From: SZUA-309 sp965230005
Lineage (GTDB): Bacteria > Pseudomonadota > Gammaproteobacteria > Pseudomonadales > Azotimanducaceae
Direction: 5' to 3'
DNA length: 64,000 bases
Assembly: GCA_965230005.1 (NCBI GenBank)
Contig: OZ245934.1
Location: 992,001 to 1,056,000 of the forward strand
Shown here: positions 1 through 8,814 of the stretch, one piece after another
Position numbering within the stretch: position 1 is the stretch's first letter
Layout of the letters: every line of letters begins with the position of its first letter
Notes under the pieces: generated by a model
Seen by the model: the letters and a program-made list of their open reading frames with translations, nothing else
Database searches by the model: none
Told to the model about the DNA's origin: nothing
Made by a program: the position numbers and the translations under genes

Positions 1-806
1 GCACCGAAGGCGCGGAGAAACTCCGTCTTCTCCATGCCGCCGAGAAACAGCGATTCGTCCAGGCGCACGTCCCAGGCGCGCAGGGTGCGTATGACCCGCT
101 CGTGGGCGGGAGCACCCCGGGCCGTGACCAGCGCCGTGCGGATCGGACAGGCATTTTCCGGGAACTCGCCCTGGAGCTCGTGGAGCGCCCGGAGGAAATT
201 CTTGAACGGTCCGCCTTCCAAAGGTTCCGCCGCCTGCCTGGCTTCTGTTTCCGAGAAGGCCTCGAGGCCTTCCGCCTGGTAAATCTGTTCTGCCTCATCG
301 GAAAACAGCACGGAATCACCATCGAAGGCGAGCCTCAGCTCGTCGCCGCTCGGGTCACGGAGCTCGCCGCTGCCACCGAGCAGCGTCGCTGCCGCAACAC
401 CGTGCTCGAGGGCGTGCGCCACGTCGTCGGCCTGAGTCGAGAGGAACAGGCTGCCGCCGAAGGCGTGGATGTAGCGATAAGGACTTTCCCCGCCGCAGAA
501 TGCGGCGCGGGTGATATCGAGTTCATGGGCCTTGATGGAATTGAAGATGCGCAGGCCCGTGTCTGCCGAGTTCCGCGAAAGCAGGATAACTTCGACTCGA
601 TGTTTATCCAGCAACCTATTGATATTCAGGAATTTTTGAACAAAGAAAAAGGCTTCACCACGATCCAGCACCTTGTCCTCATGAGCGATCTGGTAGCGCC
701 GGTACGCCTCGAGACCTTCTTCGTCGTAAACGCGGTTGCTGTCGTCGAGGTCGAAGAGCGCCCGGGAGCTGATGGCGATGGTCAGAACGGGTTGCGAGTC
801 AGGCAT
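1..806 (-). CDS. Cytosolic 5'-nucleotidase family protein (C-terminus beyond window)
   Basis: The minus strand is open from an ATG at 806 to the window edge, giving 268 codons with the C-terminus missing. The protein begins MPDSQPVLTIAISSRALFDL and continues DDSNRVYDEEG. It then has ILLSRNSADTGLRIFNSI and FCGGESPYRYI, the order of blocks expected for the 5'-nucleotidase family of the HAD-like fold that includes cytosolic cN-I (PF06189). Members dephosphorylate nucleoside monophosphates, so a role in nucleotide turnover is inferred. The ATG overlaps the stop of the upstream YdcH-like gene by 8 bases, which points to translational coupling. Family assignment rests on remembered motifs; substrate preference cannot be read from the sequence. 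Confidence 0.8.
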   Translation of the reverse strand, partial: MPDSQPVLTIAISSRALFDLDDSNRVYDEEGLEAYRRYQIAHEDKVLDRGEAFFFVQKFLNINRLLDKHRVEVILLSRNSADTGLRIFNSIKAHELDITRAAFCGGESPYRYIHAFGGSLFLSTQADDVAHALEHGVAAATLLGGSGELRDPSGDELRLAFDGDSVLFSDEAEQIYQAEGLEAFSETEARQAAEPLEGGPFKNFLRALHELQGEFPENACPIRTALVTARGAPAHERVIRTLRAWDVRLDESLFLGGMEKTEFLRAFG

Positions 807-1029
807 CGAGGTCCGGGATCAGCTCCGACTCGAGCCGGGCGATCATGTCCTTCAGTTTCAATTTGCGCTTTTTCAGTCGCTGGATACGCATCTGGTCATG
901 GTGCCGCGCGCCGATGAGGTGGTGAATGACTTCATCGAGATCGCGGTGCTCCGTTCTCAGCTGCTCCAGCCACTGCTGGATTTCGGCGTTATCCACTCGG
1001 ACACCTGCTTTGCCGTTCCGTGGCATCAT
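799..1029 (-). CDS. YdcH/DUF465-like small coiled-coil protein
   Basis: This 76-residue protein is charged and helical, with a central part reading LRTEHRDLDEVIHHL and then RIQRLKKRKLKLKDMIARLE. That Lys/Arg-rich heptad pattern is typical of the DUF465/YdcH (SlyX-like) family, whose function is unknown. I start it at the first of two tandem ATGs (1029), because GGGGAG lies five bases upstream; the open frame itself runs further back without a good ribosome site. Its TGA overlaps the start of the 5'-nucleotidase gene, so the two are probably co-transcribed. No catalytic residues are visible. Confidence 0.75.
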   Translation of the reverse strand: MMPRNGKAGVRVDNAEIQQWLEQLRTEHRDLDEVIHHLIGARHHDQMRIQRLKKRKLKLKDMIARLESELIPDLDA

Positions 1030-1135
1030 AAGCGCTCCCCGGGCGGGCGCAACGATTGAAAACGCACCCGCGCACAAGCACTTATCCCTGCCGGGGTGCG
1101 ACCGGCAGACCACAGAGTGGAGGTCCTTCGAGCCC

Positions 1136-1636
1136 ATGGTCATCGTGCTGGCGGCCATCATGGCGGGCGTTGCCTTCGTGGTGCTCATGCGGCTGCTCTG
1201 GCTGAGCAAACGCCCGGCGGCGTCCACCACGGTGATTGCTGGCGCTGCCCTGGCTCTGGTGGTTGGACTCGCCATTCTGGCCGCGACCGGACGCCTGCAC
1301 TGGATCGCAGCCGTTGGCGCCGCGCTACTACCCTTCCTGCGCCGCGCCATGAGCCTGTTCCGCTATCTACCCCTGTTCCGGGGGCTGTTCGGTGCCTACC
1401 AGCAGTACGGTAATCGTCAGAACGGTCCAGGGGCGACCGGATCCGCAGGCGACGGTGCCATGAGCACCAGCGAAGCCCGGGAAATTCTGGGGTTGGGACC
1501 CGATCCTACGAAAGCAGAGATCATCTCCGCCCACCGACGGCTCATGCAGAAGGTGCACCCGGATCGCGGCGGCTCCACCTACCTGGCGCAGCAGCTCAAC
1601 GAAGCCAAGCGCGTACTGCTGAAAGAGGTGCCTTGA
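1136..1636 (+). CDS. Membrane-anchored J-domain (DnaJ-like) protein
   Basis: The 166-residue product starts with two hydrophobic segments (about residues 2-22 and 30-50). A basic stretch follows, and then a C-terminal J-domain from about residue 108. The HPD tripeptide that stimulates Hsp70 ATPase is at residues 141-143 in QKVHPDRGG, preceded by AREILGLGPDP. Architecture of membrane anchor plus terminal J-domain resembles DjlA/DjlC or Tim14-type co-chaperones, so recruitment of DnaK to the inner membrane is the likely role. The ATG at 1136 was chosen because GGAGG lies 12 bases upstream and the hydrophobic N-terminus starts there. It is divergent from the YdcH-like gene. The TerB domain that DjlA carries is missing here but occurs in a separate gene close by. 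Confidence 0.75.
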   Translation: MVIVLAAIMAGVAFVVLMRLLWLSKRPAASTTVIAGAALALVVGLAILAATGRLHWIAAVGAALLPFLRRAMSLFRYLPLFRGLFGAYQQYGNRQNGPGATGSAGDGAMSTSEAREILGLGPDPTKAEIISAHRRLMQKVHPDRGGSTYLAQQLNEAKRVLLKEVP

Positions 1637-1715
1637 GCTCGGAGTCCATCCCCTTAACCGCCAAACTGCGCACCCCGTCACGGGGCCGGGCAACGGCTTT
1701 GACTAAGCTCACAGA

Positions 1716-2099
1716 ATGGCCACCGAATCCCTCCAGGATCGACGCTCACAGCCGCGCTTCGCGCCTCAGGCGCTGTCGGCCTTTCTGCGCCTGAAAGGAG
1801 AACTCGGTCGCACGACCGTGGGTGTCCTGGACTTCAATCGACACGGGCTTGCGGTGCAATGCGACCGCCCTCTACCGAAAGAAGCCCACGTTTTCCTGAG
1901 TCTCGATGACGGAGAGACGCAGCTCGAACGGGTCATCGGCGTCGTCCACAACTGCCTGACCCTCGACGGCGGCTATCGCTGTGGCATCCGCTTTCGCACG
2001 CAGTCGAGGCTGCAGTTCGATCGTGAAGTGGTGGAGGCGCGGCTCAGAGAGCTCGAGGAGCGCTTCAGCGCAGCCTGCGCCGACGCCATGACCCCTTAG
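1716..2099 (+). CDS. PilZ-domain protein
   Basis: The protein has 127 residues and is essentially a single PilZ domain. The arginine motif appears as RRSQPRF near residues 9-15. The second c-di-GMP contact, normally D/N-x-S-x-x-G, appears as DFNRHG, with Asn in place of the usual Ser. The rest alternates beta strands (VFLSLDDGE, YRCGIRF) and ends in a helix (VVEARLRELEERF). Binding of c-di-GMP and an effector role are inferred from the family. It stands alone between the J-domain gene and a convergent TerB gene, and no partner in motility or cellulose synthesis is nearby. Confidence 0.75.
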   Translation: MATESLQDRRSQPRFAPQALSAFLRLKGELGRTTVGVLDFNRHGLAVQCDRPLPKEAHVFLSLDDGETQLERVIGVVHNCLTLDGGYRCGIRFRTQSRLQFDREVVEARLRELEERFSAACADAMTP

Positions 2100-2187
2100 G
2101 GGCCTGGGAACAGCGGGCTATTGAGCGGGCTATGCAGCAGGCAGGGAAGATCGCCAAAGGCTGATCGCGGGCATTCGTCCCGGACGC

Positions 2188-2580
2188 TCAACCGTCCATC
2201 AGCGAGCGGGCTTCGTCCTCCAGAGAGATCAGGCGCCGCACCCAGTTCTCGAGGAGCAGGAATTCCTCGTCCGGAAGCTGGAAAGCCTTACAGACTTCAC
2301 GCAGCACACATTCTTCCTCAATCTCGAAGGCACCGTCGGCGTAGCCGAGGCGCAGCAGATTGACGACGGCGACCACCCGACTTTTACGGCTGTCGAAGAC
2401 CTGCTCGATGCCGGACAGCTCCAGATAGCCGACGTCCACCTGGGAGAGTTCCATCTCCCGTTTGAACTCGTCGAGCATGCCCTCTTCATTGGGATCGAGC
2501 AGACCGTCGGACACGACGACGTTGTGCGCGAGGCCCATAAGCGCTTCGCGCTGCTCCACGGAGAGGGATGAGAGCCACAT
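2188..2580 (-). CDS. TerB-like helical protein
   Basis: The product of 130 residues is all-helical and acidic, with the TerB-like pattern of helices around metal-ligand-type acidic residues: AHNVVVSDGLLDPNE near the start and LLRLGYADGAFEIEE in the second half. TerB-like domains occur in tellurite-resistance proteins and also in DjlA and many membrane-linked proteins. The domain name alone does not imply tellurite resistance, and no other ter gene is present. Nine bases separate it from the small membrane-protein gene upstream, so the two may form a unit. Function unknown. Confidence 0.65.
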   Translation of the reverse strand: MWLSSLSVEQREALMGLAHNVVVSDGLLDPNEEGMLDEFKREMELSQVDVGYLELSGIEQVFDSRKSRVVAVVNLLRLGYADGAFEIEEECVLREVCKAFQLPDEEFLLLENWVRRLISLEDEARSLMDG

Positions 2581-2589
2581 GGCCTAGGA

Positions 2590-2721
2590 TCAGCCGCCGA
2601 AGACGGAGCCAACGGTGGTGACGATGGAGGCGACCATGATCATGATCGAAAGCCAGGCCCAGGCGGTGATGGCCTTCATTGCCAGGCTCTGCTCCATGAA
2701 ATCTTCAATGAGGTACCACAT
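2590..2721 (-). CDS. Small single-pass membrane protein
   Basis: A 43-codon frame starts MWYLIEDFMEQSLAMK and then runs through one hydrophobic segment, AWAWLSIMIMVASIVTTVG, about residues 21-39. It ends nine bases before the TerB gene and is on the same strand, which supports a small operon. No strong Shine-Dalgarno sequence precedes the ATG. I do not recognise the family. The case rests on a clean transmembrane profile and on position, so the call is tentative. Confidence 0.45.
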   Translation of the reverse strand: MWYLIEDFMEQSLAMKAITAWAWLSIMIMVASIVTTVGSVFGG

Positions 2722-2814
2722 AAAACAACACTCAGAATCGTCGGAGGCGCAAGTTTAAGCGAAATCTCTGCCGGGGTGGAGGCGCCGACTGCCGGGCCTC
2801 GCTAGAATCTGACG

Positions 2815-5334
2815 GTGCCGCACGCCTTCCTGCAACTCTACCCCGCCCTCGAGACCGCCTGCGCCGAAAGCCTGGTGCTGACGACCACCGAGCGGGCGAA
2901 ACGGAACCTGGTGCTCGCCTACAATGCGGCCCAGCAGCAGAAGGGCCGTCGCGCCTGGCCGACGCCGCGGGTGCGGACCATCGACGGCTACCTCGCGAGC
3001 CTCTACGCCAGCGCCCGTGAGGCCGACCCGAACCTGCCCGGTCTGCTGACCCCCGAAGGCGAATATCAGCTCTTCCGCGAGACGGCGCCAGCCGGTGCTG
3101 AAGGCCTCATCGGCCTGGCTCGCGATGCCTGGACCCTGGCTCAGCAGTGGTCCATTCCTCTGACCCCCGGCGAATTCGGCGCGAGCGAAAACGGCAGGGT
3201 CTTCCATGCCTGGACCGAACGGCTCGAGCGGCGCCTGGCCATGAGCGGCATGATCACGCGAGCCCAGCTTCCGGCGCTGGCTCCGAAGGCTCCGGATTCA
3301 GGGATCAGCTGTTACGCCTTCGAACAACTGCCGCGGGTCTACGGGAGCTGGCTCGACCGCCAGCCGCAGGTCCAGGCCCTGCCGGCCGCCACGCTCGAGC
3401 AACGACAGGCACTGCGATCGAGTTTCTCCACCCGCGCCGAAGAGCTGGCGGCAGTCGCCCAGTGGGCCAGGCGCGTTCTGGAAGCTGAGCCCTCGGCCAG
3501 CATCGGCGTGGTCGTCCCCGATCTGGCAGAGCGTCAGCAGACCGTGCTGCGCCAGTTCACGGCGGAACTCGATCCGGGTCTCGAGCAGGGAACGCGGGGA
3601 CTCATCGACATTGGCGCGGGCACACCGCTCGGGGCCCAGCCGATCTGGCAGGCAGCCCGCGACCTGCTGGCGCTGGTCTGGCTCCGCCTGCCGGTAGAAC
3701 GCCTGCGGCGTGTGTTCGACAGCTCCTATCTCCCTGCCCTGCGCCTGCCGCTGACGGAGCCGCTGGGCCGGGAACTGCCGCCGGAGCTCAACCTGCGCAC
3801 GCTCGCGAGGCTGGTGACGTTGCCGGCAGCCGATACGCTCCTCGCCGCCCTGCCCGCCCACCGCGACTCTCTCGGGGCTCGCAGCTGGCTTGATCGTTTC
3901 CGACTCACCATACGCCTCGCGGGCTGGACGGGCGCAGGCGCCGGGTCCGTGCAGTTTCAGGCCTGGCAGGAGCTCGAGCGTCGCCTGGATGCCCTGCGAC
4001 CCTGGCTTGGCGAACGGAGCGAAAGTCCCCGCTCTGTGCTGGAGGATCTCGACCGCTACCTGGCGACCGTGACTTTCGCCCCGGAAAGGCCATCGGCACC
4101 CATCCAGATCCTCGGCTATCTCGAAACCACCGGACTCACCTTTACGCACCTCTGGGTGACCGGCCTCGACGACGAACGCTGGCCAGGTCTGCCGAGCGCC
4201 AATCCCTTTCTACCCAGCGCCGTGCGTCGGCGTCACGGTATCCCCCGATCGACGCCAGAACAGGAGTCGACCTTCGCCCGGGAACGACTGGCAAGCTGGC
4301 GTCAGGCCGCCGCGTTACTGCGCGTGAGCTATGCCCGACACGCCGAAGAGGCCGAACTGCGCCCAAGTCCGCTGATCCGCCATCTGCCGGAAGAGATGCC
4401 GATCGATCTGCAACCGGAGCGTCCTCATCCCGGCTTCGTTGCCGGCCAGGCGTTCCTCGAGCGGCTCGAGGACGCCAGAGGCGAGCCGCTAGCGCCGGGA
4501 CTGCATCGGGGCGGTACCGGTCGTCTCAGAGATCAGGCCGGATGCCCCTTCAGGGGTTACGCCGTACACCGGCTCGCCCTCCTGGAAGCGCGTAAGCCCC
4601 ATGGGCTGCCCGACGCCCTGGATCGCGGGGTGCTCATTCACGAAGCTCTGCAACGGCTCTACGAGCAGGCCGCCAATGAGGGATTGCCGGTTGAAGCGCT
4701 GGGCGAAACACAGTTCGGCCACGCGGCGGACCAGGCTCTGAACCGCCACTACGCCCGCTTTCCGGCGGCCTTCCGGGACCGGGAGCGCAGTCGCCTCGTC
4801 GCGCTGCTGGGTGCCTGGAATCGCTTCGAAGCCGATCGCGAGGGCGTCGTGATGAACGGCTTCGAGCTTGCCGTCGAGGGCGAGTTCGGCGCTCTGGGCC
4901 TGCGCCTGAAGATCGATCGCCTGGACCGCATCGACGACGCCCTGATTGTCATCGATTACAAAACGGGGCGCGTTGCCCACCGGCTCACCCGGGAGCGGTT
5001 GCTGGATCCTCAGCTGCCGCTCTATGCCCTGACCAATCCCGACATTCAAGGCGTGCTCTACGCCGAGGTAAGAGAGGATCGGCCGAGGCTTCGAGGCATC
5101 GCCGCCCGGGACATCGACGGCGCAGTCCTCGATGACCCGGTTGACGGCAGCTGGGCGGCCCAGCGCGCACGCTGGCAGACACAGGTGGACGAGCTCACCG
5201 CAGAGATCGCCCAGGGGCTGGCCGTGGTCGATCCTGCCGATGCGAGCCTCTGCCAGCGCTGCCACCTGCAGGCCTTCTGCCGCATCGGCCTCGATGCGGA
5301 CCCCGCGCCGTCGTCTGCGGAGCCTGCGCCGTGA
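2815..5334 (+). CDS. AddB-like PD-(D/E)XK nuclease / probable DNA repair protein
   Basis: This 839-residue protein pairs with the downstream UvrD-type helicase in the manner of AddB with AddA. The C-terminus carries a RecB-type nuclease: IDRLDRIDDALIVIDYKTG contains the D...D-x-K core. Four cysteines, one in AGCPFRGYA and three in CQRCHLQAFC, could hold an iron-sulfur cluster around that domain, as in AddB and Cas4. The N-terminus reads VLTTTERAKRNLVLAYN where a helicase would have a P-loop, so the helicase-like part appears inactive. It matches what I remember of the 'probable DNA repair protein' family TIGR03623. GTG at 2815 is the start of the open frame. It overlaps the next gene by GTGA. 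Confidence 0.8.
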   Translation: MPHAFLQLYPALETACAESLVLTTTERAKRNLVLAYNAAQQQKGRRAWPTPRVRTIDGYLASLYASAREADPNLPGLLTPEGEYQLFRETAPAGAEGLIGLARDAWTLAQQWSIPLTPGEFGASENGRVFHAWTERLERRLAMSGMITRAQLPALAPKAPDSGISCYAFEQLPRVYGSWLDRQPQVQALPAATLEQRQALRSSFSTRAEELAAVAQWARRVLEAEPSASIGVVVPDLAERQQTVLRQFTAELDPGLEQGTRGLIDIGAGTPLGAQPIWQAARDLLALVWLRLPVERLRRVFDSSYLPALRLPLTEPLGRELPPELNLRTLARLVTLPAADTLLAALPAHRDSLGARSWLDRFRLTIRLAGWTGAGAGSVQFQAWQELERRLDALRPWLGERSESPRSVLEDLDRYLATVTFAPERPSAPIQILGYLETTGLTFTHLWVTGLDDERWPGLPSANPFLPSAVRRRHGIPRSTPEQESTFARERLASWRQAAALLRVSYARHAEEAELRPSPLIRHLPEEMPIDLQPERPHPGFVAGQAFLERLEDARGEPLAPGLHRGGTGRLRDQAGCPFRGYAVHRLALLEARKPHGLPDALDRGVLIHEALQRLYEQAANEGLPVEALGETQFGHAADQALNRHYARFPAAFRDRERSRLVALLGAWNRFEADREGVVMNGFELAVEGEFGALGLRLKIDRLDRIDDALIVIDYKTGRVAHRLTRERLLDPQLPLYALTNPDIQGVLYAEVREDRPRLRGIAARDIDGAVLDDPVDGSWAAQRARWQTQVDELTAEIAQGLAVVDPADASLCQRCHLQAFCRIGLDADPAPSSAEPAP

Positions 5335-8300
5335 GTGAATCGGTGCCATCGGATCAGGCAGCCCGCACGCAGGCGACGGATATCGGCCGTTCCGTCATCG
5401 TGCAGGCACCGGCGGGATCCGGAAAGACCACGCTGCTCGTGGAGCGCTACCTGAAGCTCCTCGCGGTCGTGGAGCGACCGGAGGAGATTCTCGCCATTAC
5501 CTTCACCCGCAAGGCGGCCAGTGAAATGGCCACGCGCGTACTCCTGGCCCTTGATCAGGCGCAGGCGGACGACGATACCCCGGCGGGCCGGGCCCTCGCG
5601 CGAAGCGAGGCTCAGGGCTGGCAGATCCTCGAGCAGCCCGCACGCCTGAAGATCCAGACCATCGACAGCCTGGCTATGGCCCTGACCCGCGGTCTGCCGG
5701 TGGAAGCCGGCCTCGATCCCTCACTGCAGCTGGTGGAAGCCGCAGAGCCGCTCTATGCAGCCGCAGCCAGTCGGCTGCTGCTGCGCCTCTATGAAAACGG
5801 TCCGCTCACCGATGAGATTGCCGACTTCCTGGAGGCCTGCGACAACGACGCCGCCCGGGCCGAGCGACTCCTCACGGCGATGCTCGGCAAGCGCGACCAG
5901 TGGCTCGAGGTGGTCTCGAGCGTCGTGGTTGCGGCACAGGAGGATCCGGACCGTGTCCACAGCGTTCTCGAAGCCGGTCTGGAAGCCCTCTGCGAGCTCG
6001 TCATGGATGCCTTCGATAACGCCCTGAGTCCGGTGGAGCGGGCAACCCTCGACGAGCTCAGCGACTACGCCGCAGCCAATCAGCAGCTGAAGCTGGAGGC
6101 CCGACCGCAACGCTATCGCTTCTTCGGCGAACTCCTCACGACGGCCCGTGGGGATTTCCGCCGCACGGTCACGGTGAAAAACGGCTTTCCCGCCAACCGC
6201 AAAACCGAGAAAACCGAATTTCTCAGTCTCCTGGACGGCCTGCGGGATCGAGGCCTGGCAGAACAGGCGGCCAACCTCCGCTTCCTCCCGGATGCAGGGC
6301 TCAGCGAGACTGACCTGCAACGCCTGGTCAATGCCTGTATCAATCTGGCCCTGGCCAACGCGGCGCTGACAGAAGTGTTCAGCGAGGCCGGGGTCAGCGA
6401 CTTCACCACGCTGGTATTGAACGCCCGGGCTTCCCTGGGCCCAGCCCTCGCCCCAAGCGAACTGGCCCTCGCCCTCGACTATCGGATCCAGCACCTGCTC
6501 ATCGATGAGTTTCAGGACACTTCCGTCTCCCAGTATCGGCTCTTCGAAGAACTGATCCGGGGCTGGGCGCCGGAGGGCGGCAACAGCTTCTTCGCCGTCG
6601 GTGATCCCATGCAGTCCATCTATCGCTTCCGCGATGCTGATGTGAGCCTCTTCTACCGCGCCTGGACCCGGGGCATCGGGGATCTGTCCCTGGAGCCCAT
6701 CGTGCTTCGAAGTAACTTTCGCGCCGCTCCGGCGCTCGTCGCCTGGACCAACGAGGCCTTCCAGCGGGTCATGGGCAACCAGCAGGATCCCGTGCTCGGC
6801 CGGATTGCCTACAGCGACGCCGAAGCTGCCCGCGATGGCGGTGAGGCGGACCCCGTCCGCCTCGGCCTCTACGAGACCCCGGAAGATCAGGTCGAGGGAA
6901 TCGTCCGCGCCATCGAAACGCTGCTGACCGAGTCCGATGGCACCATCGCCCTGCTGGTGCGCAGCCGCGGCCAGTTGACCGCTCTGCTGAAACGGCTGCG
7001 GCGCCGCGGCGTCAGCTGGCATGCGAACGACATCGATCCACTGCTGAATCGGCCCGTGGTGCGCGATCTGCTCTCTTTAGTGTCGGCGCTCACGGAACCC
7101 TGGCAGCGCCTCAGCTGGTTCAGCCTGCTTCGGGCCCCGATGTTCGGTCTGACCCTCCAGGACCTGACGGTTCTGGCAGAAATAGAAGACTTCCCGGCGC
7201 TGCTCGAGGCCCTGCGCGCCGGAACCGCCACCCTGACGGGACTGTCGCCGCGAGGCCGCGAACCCCTGGAGCGGCTGGCCAGTGTCTGGCCGGAGCGCAC
7301 GGCGCTGCACGAACTGCCGCCGCGCAGCGTCATCGAAACCCTCTGGCTGAAGCTTGGCGGCGCCGAGGCCTACGACGACCCGGACGCGCTGACCCATGCC
7401 ATCCGAACCCTGGAGCTCATCGACGAACTCGGCAGCAAGGGCCTGATCGCCGCCGACCTCGAACAGGCCGCGGCCGGACTCTTTGCGGCCGATCTCCGGG
7501 AGAGTCGCCTCGAGATCCTGACGATTCACAAGGCCAAGGGCCTCGAGTTCGACCATGTGCTGCTGCCGTTCCTCGAGCGAACGACCCAAAGCGACGAAGC
7601 AGATCTGCTCCTCTGGCGTTCTCTCCCGGAAGGGCTGCTCATGGGACTGAAAGATCTGGCGGGCCCCTTCGAATGGCTGGCTCGCGAGAACAGATTCCGG
7701 GAACGGCACGAACGCCAGCGCCTGCTCTACGTCGCCTGCACCCGGGCCCGGGAAAGCCTGACGCTGTTTGCGACGGCAGCCGGTGTCGCAGACGCCGATG
7801 CCGATGTCACGGGGCCTGCTGCCGGCGCTGACAAGCCGCCGGACACCGCCATGCTCGCACAGCTGTGGCCGTTTCTCGACGACGGGTTGCCGATGACCAT
7901 CGACCGGGTCGGTGCACTCCGCGTGCCGGAACAGACCGATCTCTTCGAGACATCGGAGCCTGTGGCCGCTGCGGAACGCGGCAGAGATCTCGTCCGCCTC
8001 GAGGCTGGCTATCGTCCGCCGGTGTTCGCAACACCCCTGCTGCCGGATCGGCTTCCGGCGACGCCGGCCGATGCGGCCGATCCGATCGATCAGCACGTGG
8101 AAGTGGTCCTCGGACTGGTCGTGCACGGCGCCCTCGAGCGTCTCGCCCTGGACACGCTGCCCGAAGGTGACGCGGAGATCGCCGCCTATCTCACGGCCGA
8201 GGAACCGCGCTGGAAAGCGCAGGCGGAAGGCCAGCTGCCGGATCCTGGGGCAGCGACCGCCATCGCTGCCGCTGCCCGACAACAGCTCACCGGCGTGCTG

Positions 8301-8642
8301 GCAGACCCGGAGGGTCGTCGCTTGCTCGCTGCACGGGACCAGGCGGCGGCCGAGTTACCGGTCACGGTCGCTGGAGATCCGACACCAGAGAACCTCGTGA
8401 TCGATCGAACCTTTGTGGAAGACAACGAGCGCTGGATCATCGACTACAAGACGTCGATCCCGCCCAATGACCTGCCGGAGACGGAGTTTCTGCAGCGGGA
8501 AGCGCGCCGGCACCAGCCTCAGCTCGAACGTTACGGCGACGCTCTCGAAGCGCTCTACGGCGACAGACCGAGGCTTGCCCTCTATTTCACGGCGCTGCCA
8601 GCCCTGGTAACGCTGGACCCGGACCCGAAGAGAGCGGTTTGA
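5331..8642 (+). CDS. AddA-like UvrD/RecB helicase-nuclease
   Basis: The 1103-residue protein has the full set of superfamily 1A helicase motifs in order. These are APAGSGKTTLL (Walker A, about residue 25), ITFTRKAASEM, LLIDEFQDTS (Walker B), FAVGDPMQSIYRFRDADV, LRSNFRA, LTIHKAKGLEFDHV and LLYVACTRARE. A C-terminal RecB-like nuclease has IIDYKTS. Together with the overlapping upstream gene this predicts an AddAB-type complex that unwinds and degrades double-strand ends for recombination repair. The start is the GTG at 5331, inside the upstream stop. Whether the host also has RecBCD cannot be seen here. Confidence 0.85.
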   Translation: MSESVPSDQAARTQATDIGRSVIVQAPAGSGKTTLLVERYLKLLAVVERPEEILAITFTRKAASEMATRVLLALDQAQADDDTPAGRALARSEAQGWQILEQPARLKIQTIDSLAMALTRGLPVEAGLDPSLQLVEAAEPLYAAAASRLLLRLYENGPLTDEIADFLEACDNDAARAERLLTAMLGKRDQWLEVVSSVVVAAQEDPDRVHSVLEAGLEALCELVMDAFDNALSPVERATLDELSDYAAANQQLKLEARPQRYRFFGELLTTARGDFRRTVTVKNGFPANRKTEKTEFLSLLDGLRDRGLAEQAANLRFLPDAGLSETDLQRLVNACINLALANAALTEVFSEAGVSDFTTLVLNARASLGPALAPSELALALDYRIQHLLIDEFQDTSVSQYRLFEELIRGWAPEGGNSFFAVGDPMQSIYRFRDADVSLFYRAWTRGIGDLSLEPIVLRSNFRAAPALVAWTNEAFQRVMGNQQDPVLGRIAYSDAEAARDGGEADPVRLGLYETPEDQVEGIVRAIETLLTESDGTIALLVRSRGQLTALLKRLRRRGVSWHANDIDPLLNRPVVRDLLSLVSALTEPWQRLSWFSLLRAPMFGLTLQDLTVLAEIEDFPALLEALRAGTATLTGLSPRGREPLERLASVWPERTALHELPPRSVIETLWLKLGGAEAYDDPDALTHAIRTLELIDELGSKGLIAADLEQAAAGLFAADLRESRLEILTIHKAKGLEFDHVLLPFLERTTQSDEADLLLWRSLPEGLLMGLKDLAGPFEWLARENRFRERHERQRLLYVACTRARESLTLFATAAGVADADADVTGPAAGADKPPDTAMLAQLWPFLDDGLPMTIDRVGALRVPEQTDLFETSEPVAAAERGRDLVRLEAGYRPPVFATPLLPDRLPATPADAADPIDQHVEVVLGLVVHGALERLALDTLPEGDAEIAAYLTAEEPRWKAQAEGQLPDPGAATAIAAAARQQLTGVLADPEGRRLLAARDQAAAELPVTVAGDPTPENLVIDRTFVEDNERWIIDYKTSIPPNDLPETEFLQREARRHQPQLERYGDALEALYGDRPRLALYFTALPALVTLDPDPKRAV

Positions 8643-8666
8643 ATTGGGCTGGGCAGTGGTTATGAT
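8639..8666 (+). promoter_or_regulatory. Candidate sigma-70 promoter for the aro leader and DAHP synthase
   Basis: TTGAAT (8639-8644) and TATGAT (8661-8666) are separated by 16 bases. The -10 matches the consensus at five of six positions. Transcription would begin near 8673, just upstream of the leader-peptide start codons. Confidence 0.5.
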
Positions 8667-8708
8667 CCGGCACCGAAGAACGTAATGGTCAAGGGACCAG
8701 AAACACAC

Positions 8709-8810
8709 ATGGCAGCCAGCCTCCACCAGCAAGCGCACGTCGGCACCCCGGGTCAGCTCCCGGCAGCGGACCGTGGTTTCTGGTCGGGCTACTACTTTTT
8801 TAGCAAGTAG
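8709..8810 (+). CDS. Aromatic amino-acid leader peptide before DAHP synthase
   Basis: This 33-codon frame ends FWSGYYFFSK followed by TAG. Six of its last ten residues are Phe, Trp or Tyr (codons 8778-8783 and 8790-8801), the signature of a ribosome-stalling attenuator peptide. It lies directly downstream of a promoter-like sequence and directly upstream of nested hairpins and a terminator, then the DAHP synthase gene. An in-frame ATG at 8685 would add eight residues (MVKGPETH). Neither start has a strong Shine-Dalgarno; AGGGA lies 12 bases before 8709. The peptide itself probably has no function beyond translation-sensing of charged tRNA-Phe, tRNA-Tyr and tRNA-Trp. Confidence 0.8.
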   Translation: MAASLHQQAHVGTPGQLPAADRGFWSGYYFFSK

Positions 8811-8814
8811 GATT

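Noticed and set aside
2188..2580. Tellurite resistance locus
   Set aside because: Only a single TerB-like domain occurs. There is no terC, terD, terZ or tehB neighbour, and TerB-like folds have many roles.
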